Shown: one piece after another, positions 14,486 to 16,789 of the stretch
Layout of the letters: every line of letters begins with the position of its first letter
Numbering within the stretch: position 1 is the first letter of the stretch
NCBI GenBank assembly: GCA_964430665.1
Contig: CAYSFC010000015.1
Span: forward strand, 1-16,789
Source: JAQUYS01 sp964430665
GTDB taxonomy: Archaea > Nanobdellota > Nanobdellia > Woesearchaeales > SKGA01
Direction: 5' to 3'
DNA: 16,789 nt
Notes under the pieces: model-generated
Told to the model about the DNA's origin: nothing
Seen by the model: only the letters and a program-made list of their open reading frames with translations
Database searches by the model: none
Translations under genes and position numbers: made by a program

Positions 14486-15136
14486 TTAAAAAGGTTTCCT
14501 AGCAATAGTACTTGGACTTCTTCTACCAACAGAAGGACCATCAGAAACAATAAAACCTGCTTCTCGCAAATTATCTCTAACTTTTCTAGCGCAAGAATAC
14601 GTAGTTAATACAGCTCCTTTCTTACAAAGAGAATAAATTTTCTTAAAAACATCTAAATTCCAAAGTTCAGGAACTTTCCCAGGAGAAAAAGGATCAAAGA
14701 ACACAACCGTAAAATTTTTTACTCTTAGAATTTCCTCTCGAAAATCGCCCAAAAACATTTTAGCGTCAAGCCTATCATCAACATATTCTCCTTCAGAAAT
14801 TAATTTAACAAAAATATCTCTAACATAATTCATCTCTCCCAAATCTTGTTCTTTTAATTTTTCCATAATTTCAAAATCATTCTCAAAAGCAAACAATTTT
14901 ATTTTCTGAGAAGGATTCTTTTTCCAAATTTCATAAATTGCAACTAGTGAATTATATCCCAAACCAAAACAAACATCTGCAATAACTATTTCTTCCATAT
15001 CTAGAATTCCTGAAGGAAGAACATGTTTTCTCAAAGCTTCATCCAAAGCTCCAGAAGTAGTATGGTAACATTCATCTAACTCTAAATTTCTATATGTGGT
15101 ACTTCCATCACCAGTTGCTACTTTTTGAAGTTTCAT
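14486..15136 (-). CDS. MnmC-like tRNA wobble-uridine methyltransferase
   Basis: A 216-residue SAM-dependent methyltransferase of the MnmC2/DUF752 type. In bacteria this domain makes the final methylation of 5-aminomethyl(thio)uridine at tRNA position 34. The family opening DGSTTYRN...ECYHTTSGALDEA is at residues 10-34, the SAM loop DVCFGLGYNS at 54-63, an acidic strand end FAFEND at 82-87, and the family motif FFDPFSPGKVPELW at 146-159. The oxidase domain of fused bacterial MnmC is absent, so it is a stand-alone form. Its ATG overlaps the upstream stop as ATGA (15133-15136). The gap to cbf5 is 23 bases. Two RNA-modification genes in one operon support the assignment; the exact tRNA product is not shown. 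Confidence 0.88.
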   Translation of the reverse strand: MKLQKVATGDGSTTYRNLELDECYHTTSGALDEALRKHVLPSGILDMEEIVIADVCFGLGYNSLVAIYEIWKKNPSQKIKLFAFENDFEIMEKLKEQDLGEMNYVRDIFVKLISEGEYVDDRLDAKMFLGDFREEILRVKNFTVVFFDPFSPGKVPELWNLDVFKKIYSLCKKGAVLTTYSCARKVRDNLREAGFIVSDGPSVGRRSPSTIARKPF

Positions 15137-15675
15137 AGTAAACTAACAAATATTGAAGATATAATATATCCTAATATTGATATAATTAAGAAAAAGAAGT
15201 ATTTTTTAAACATAGCATATGAAAGTTCATCAAAATCCATATTATGTCCAGTATGTCTATGGTGAGCAATATGTTTCTTATGTTTCTTTGGATAAGTGTG
15301 CAAAACAAAAAACAAAGTTCCTGAAAGAATACCGAACACAAATATTATTGCAGTCATATAAAAATGAGCCTCCAAATTAACAGAAGACAAAATAAATAAT
15401 ATTGAAAAAACAACATAATCTAATGTATTAATATCTCTTTTATTCCAAAATAAATAAATAAATGCAAATGAAAGTAAGAATATCAACAAAGAAATGTTAA
15501 ACGGAACATAAATGAAAGTAACTAAAAAACCCAATAACAACAAAACCATCTGTAAAAAAGGAATATGTTTTTTAAAAATATCAACTTCTTCAATAGCATA
15601 ACGAGAAATTAAGATTCCTACAAATAATCCACTAAAACCAATGCAAGTTGTTAAAATATATGTAAATAAATCCAT
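15133..15675 (-). CDS. Six-segment membrane protein with His-rich loop
   Basis: Unrecognised protein of 180 residues with about six membrane segments. Between segments 5 and 6 a hydrophilic loop starting HTYPKKHKKH and ending HHRHTGHN holds seven His in 20 residues, suggesting metal binding. No known transporter or enzyme motif is visible. The frame is open to 15690. I chose the ATG at 15673-15675, directly after the upstream stop (15677-15679), because the five extra residues overlap the preceding gene; the ribosome site is weak either way. It is cotranscribed between the pilin-like gene and the MnmC-like gene, whose start overlaps its stop. Confidence 0.7.
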   Translation of the reverse strand: MDLFTYILTTCIGFSGLFVGILISRYAIEEVDIFKKHIPFLQMVLLLLGFLVTFIYVPFNISLLIFLLSFAFIYLFWNKRDINTLDYVVFSILFILSSVNLEAHFYMTAIIFVFGILSGTLFFVLHTYPKKHKKHIAHHRHTGHNMDFDELSYAMFKKYFFFLIISILGYIISSIFVSLL

Positions 15676-15676
15676 T

Positions 15677-16123
15677 TTAATCAATCTCATATTCTATAGA
15701 ACCAATTCCACCATCTTCTAAAATAGTTCCACATAATAAACCACTCTCAGTTAAAATTAAATCACTACTCCCAACACCCGTCTTATCATCTATTGGAAAT
15801 AAATTCCCCTTTGAATCAACAACATATATACAAAAATCTTTATTCACTCCAAATTCTTCTTTAACATATTCATAAGTATAATTATAAAATTCATCCAATT
15901 TAACATTATCTGCTTCACCCTTACTCATAAAACAAAGTTCGCTGCCATCCTTGTTATCGCAATTTGACATGTATGCAAGAAGTTTTCCATCTTCAAGAAG
16001 GAGATCATTATTTTCACTTCTATCTTTTGCTAAATAACCATAAAATAATCCAATAACTAAGATAAAAATAGCAACTGCAACAATTAAATCAAATGACCAA
16101 GTTTGACCCTTTTTATTCATCAT
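15677..16123 (-). CDS. Archaeal type IV pilin-like protein
   Basis: A 148-residue protein whose N-terminus is a class III signal peptide: MMNKKGQTW followed by a hydrophobic helix (FDLIVAVAIFILVIGLFYGYL). A prepilin peptidase of the FlaK/PibD or EppA type would cut after Gly6, leaving Gln1 of the mature protein. The rest is acidic and probably extracellular, with four Cys (NCDN, ELCF, DFCI, LLCG) that could form two disulfides. Beyond the signal it matches no pilin subfamily that I recognise. A TATA box (16155-16162) predicts a leader of about 10-13 nt. Two adjacent ATGs (16121-16123 and 16118-16120) are equally possible starts. It heads the operon that continues to cbf5. Confidence 0.7.
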   Translation of the reverse strand: MMNKKGQTWSFDLIVAVAIFILVIGLFYGYLAKDRSENNDLLLEDGKLLAYMSNCDNKDGSELCFMSKGEADNVKLDEFYNYTYEYVKEEFGVNKDFCIYVVDSKGNLFPIDDKTGVGSSDLILTESGLLCGTILEDGGIGSIEYEID

Positions 16124-16154
16124 CTCAACTCTGTTTCTAATTTTAATTTCTCAA

Positions 16155-16162
16155 TTTAAAAA
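16155..16162 (-). promoter_or_regulatory. TATA box of the pilin-like gene and cbf5 operon
   Basis: TTTTTAAA on the minus strand is about 35 bp before the ATG at 16123, predicting a short leader. This is the only obvious promoter for the four-gene operon. Confidence 0.45.
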
Positions 16163-16199
16163 TATTGTGTTATTATCTTGAATCTTTTTGTTTTTAAAT

Positions 16200-16275
16200 A
16201 TTTGGAAAATTTTATAAAAAAACACCCTTTTTTTCCGAAAGATTTATAAATGATGAAATGTTTGGAATATTTCAT
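16200..16275. repeat. Pair of 16-bp near-repeats in the TFB promoter region
   Basis: ATTTGGAAAATTTTAT (16200-16215) and GTTTGGAATATTTCAT (16260-16275) agree at 13 of 16 positions and start 60 bp apart. They flank the main TATA box, and the second covers the predicted start site, as operators often do. Confidence 0.35.
16236..16251 (+). promoter_or_regulatory. Strong BRE/TATA promoter of the TFB gene
   Basis: CGAAAG followed by TTTATAAAT is close to the archaeal BRE/TATA consensus. It predicts a start near 16271 and a leader of about 40 nt with a G-rich ribosome site, AGGGGGAT (16299-16305). A second TATA-like TTTTATAAAA lies upstream (16210-16219). Confidence 0.65.
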
Positions 16276-16310
16276 TAGTATTTAAATTACACTTATTAGG
16301 GGGATTAAAA

Positions 16311-16789
16311 ATGTCATCATTAGTAAAACGTTGCCCAGAATGTGGTAGCTTAAATTTGTTTTATAACAAGGAAAAAGGGGAAATAATTTGTAAAGATTGT
16401 GGTCTTGTTATAGAAGATAAAATGGTTGATTTCGATCAAGAGTGGAGAGAATTTGATTCTGAAGCCGCTGCTAGAAAAAGAAGAACTGGCGCTCCGATGT
16501 CTTACACTCAATTCGACCAAGGTCTAGGTACAGATGTTGGAAGGAAAGCAGATTTATATAAATTTGAAGGAAAAACAAAATCTAAATTTTTCCGTTTACA
16601 AAAATGGCAACAAAGAGTTTCTTCAGCAATTGAAAGAAATTTAAAACAAGCCTTATCAGAATTAAAAAGAGTTTCATCTTTTCTAAGATTACCTTCTTCT
16701 GTAGATGAAGAAGCTTCAAGAATTTACACTTTAGCAGTTCAAAGAGGATTAGTTAGAGGAAGAAGTATGGAAAGCGTTGTAGCTGGTGC
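16311..16789 (+). CDS. tfb: Transcription initiation factor B (TFB), 5' part
   Basis: Archaeal homologue of TFIIB, which binds the TBP-TATA complex and recruits RNA polymerase; 159 codons are visible and the frame is open at the window edge. The N-terminal zinc ribbon has CPEC (8-11) and CKDC (27-30). The B-reader and linker follow (EWREFDSEAAARKRRTGAP, 44-62, then SYTQFDQGLGT). From about residue 90 the first cyclin fold begins (KWQQRVSSAIERNLKQALSELKR). The start is the first ATG after AGGGGGATTAAAA. Its strong promoter and flanking near-repeats suggest regulated, possibly self-controlled, expression. The second cyclin fold lies beyond the window. Confidence 0.96.
   Translation, partial: MSSLVKRCPECGSLNLFYNKEKGEIICKDCGLVIEDKMVDFDQEWREFDSEAAARKRRTGAPMSYTQFDQGLGTDVGRKADLYKFEGKTKSKFFRLQKWQQRVSSAIERNLKQALSELKRVSSFLRLPSSVDEEASRIYTLAVQRGLVRGRSMESVVAG

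Overview
The window looks like chromosomal DNA from a small-genome, AT-rich archaeon, most likely a DPANN lineage of the Woesearchaeota/Pacearchaeota type. This placement is an inference. It rests on a membrane-anchored archaeal LonB protease, the archaeal H/ACA pseudouridine synthase Cbf5, transcription factor B (TFB), a pilin-like protein with a class III signal peptide, TATA boxes about 25 nt before start codons, and Shine-Dalgarno sites of the GGTGA type. Genes are tightly packed: several stops and starts overlap, and no gene-free stretch exceeds about 190 bp.

Layout. At 1-647 (+) the last codons of an unknown gene overlap the start of a small serine hydrolase. At 637-1185 (-) lies a CoaE-like P-loop kinase, divergent from lonB (1266-3167, +). 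A small PH-like hypothetical gene (3225-3623, +) follows, then a probable terminator. At 3685-8943 (+) is the most distinctive part, a three-gene operon. It encodes (i) a protein of at least 1388 residues with four membrane segments, a Gly/Ser linker interrupted by an assembly gap, and a long helical cytoplasmic part built from about seven tandem repeats of about 89 residues; (ii) a short four-segment membrane protein with the same topology as the N-terminus of (i); and (iii) a soluble helical protein. I recognise none of the three.

A bidirectional terminator separates this operon from a Hel308-type helicase gene (8986-9657, -) that stops after the first RecA domain. Upstream of it is a four-gene minus-strand cluster (9753-11224). 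It encodes a coiled-coil protein, a phasin-like protein with a Lys-rich tail, a 46-residue YqjD/ElaB-like membrane peptide, and a YqjE/holin-III-like membrane protein. Divergent from this cluster is a HerA-like ATPase carrying a winged helix (11353-13467, +). It converges, with overlapping stop codons, on a minus-strand operon (13464-16123) that reads pilin-like protein, His-rich membrane protein, MnmC-like tRNA methyltransferase, cbf5. The window ends inside a TFB gene (16311 onward, +) that has a strong BRE/TATA promoter.

How the parts may work together. LonB handles membrane-associated proteolysis, TFB transcription initiation, and Cbf5 and the MnmC-like enzyme RNA modification; these are housekeeping. 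The 3685-8943 operon plausibly makes a membrane-tethered cytoplasmic scaffold. The phasin/YqjD/YqjE-like cluster plausibly acts at the membrane, perhaps linking it to other cell components. Both of these last ideas are inference.
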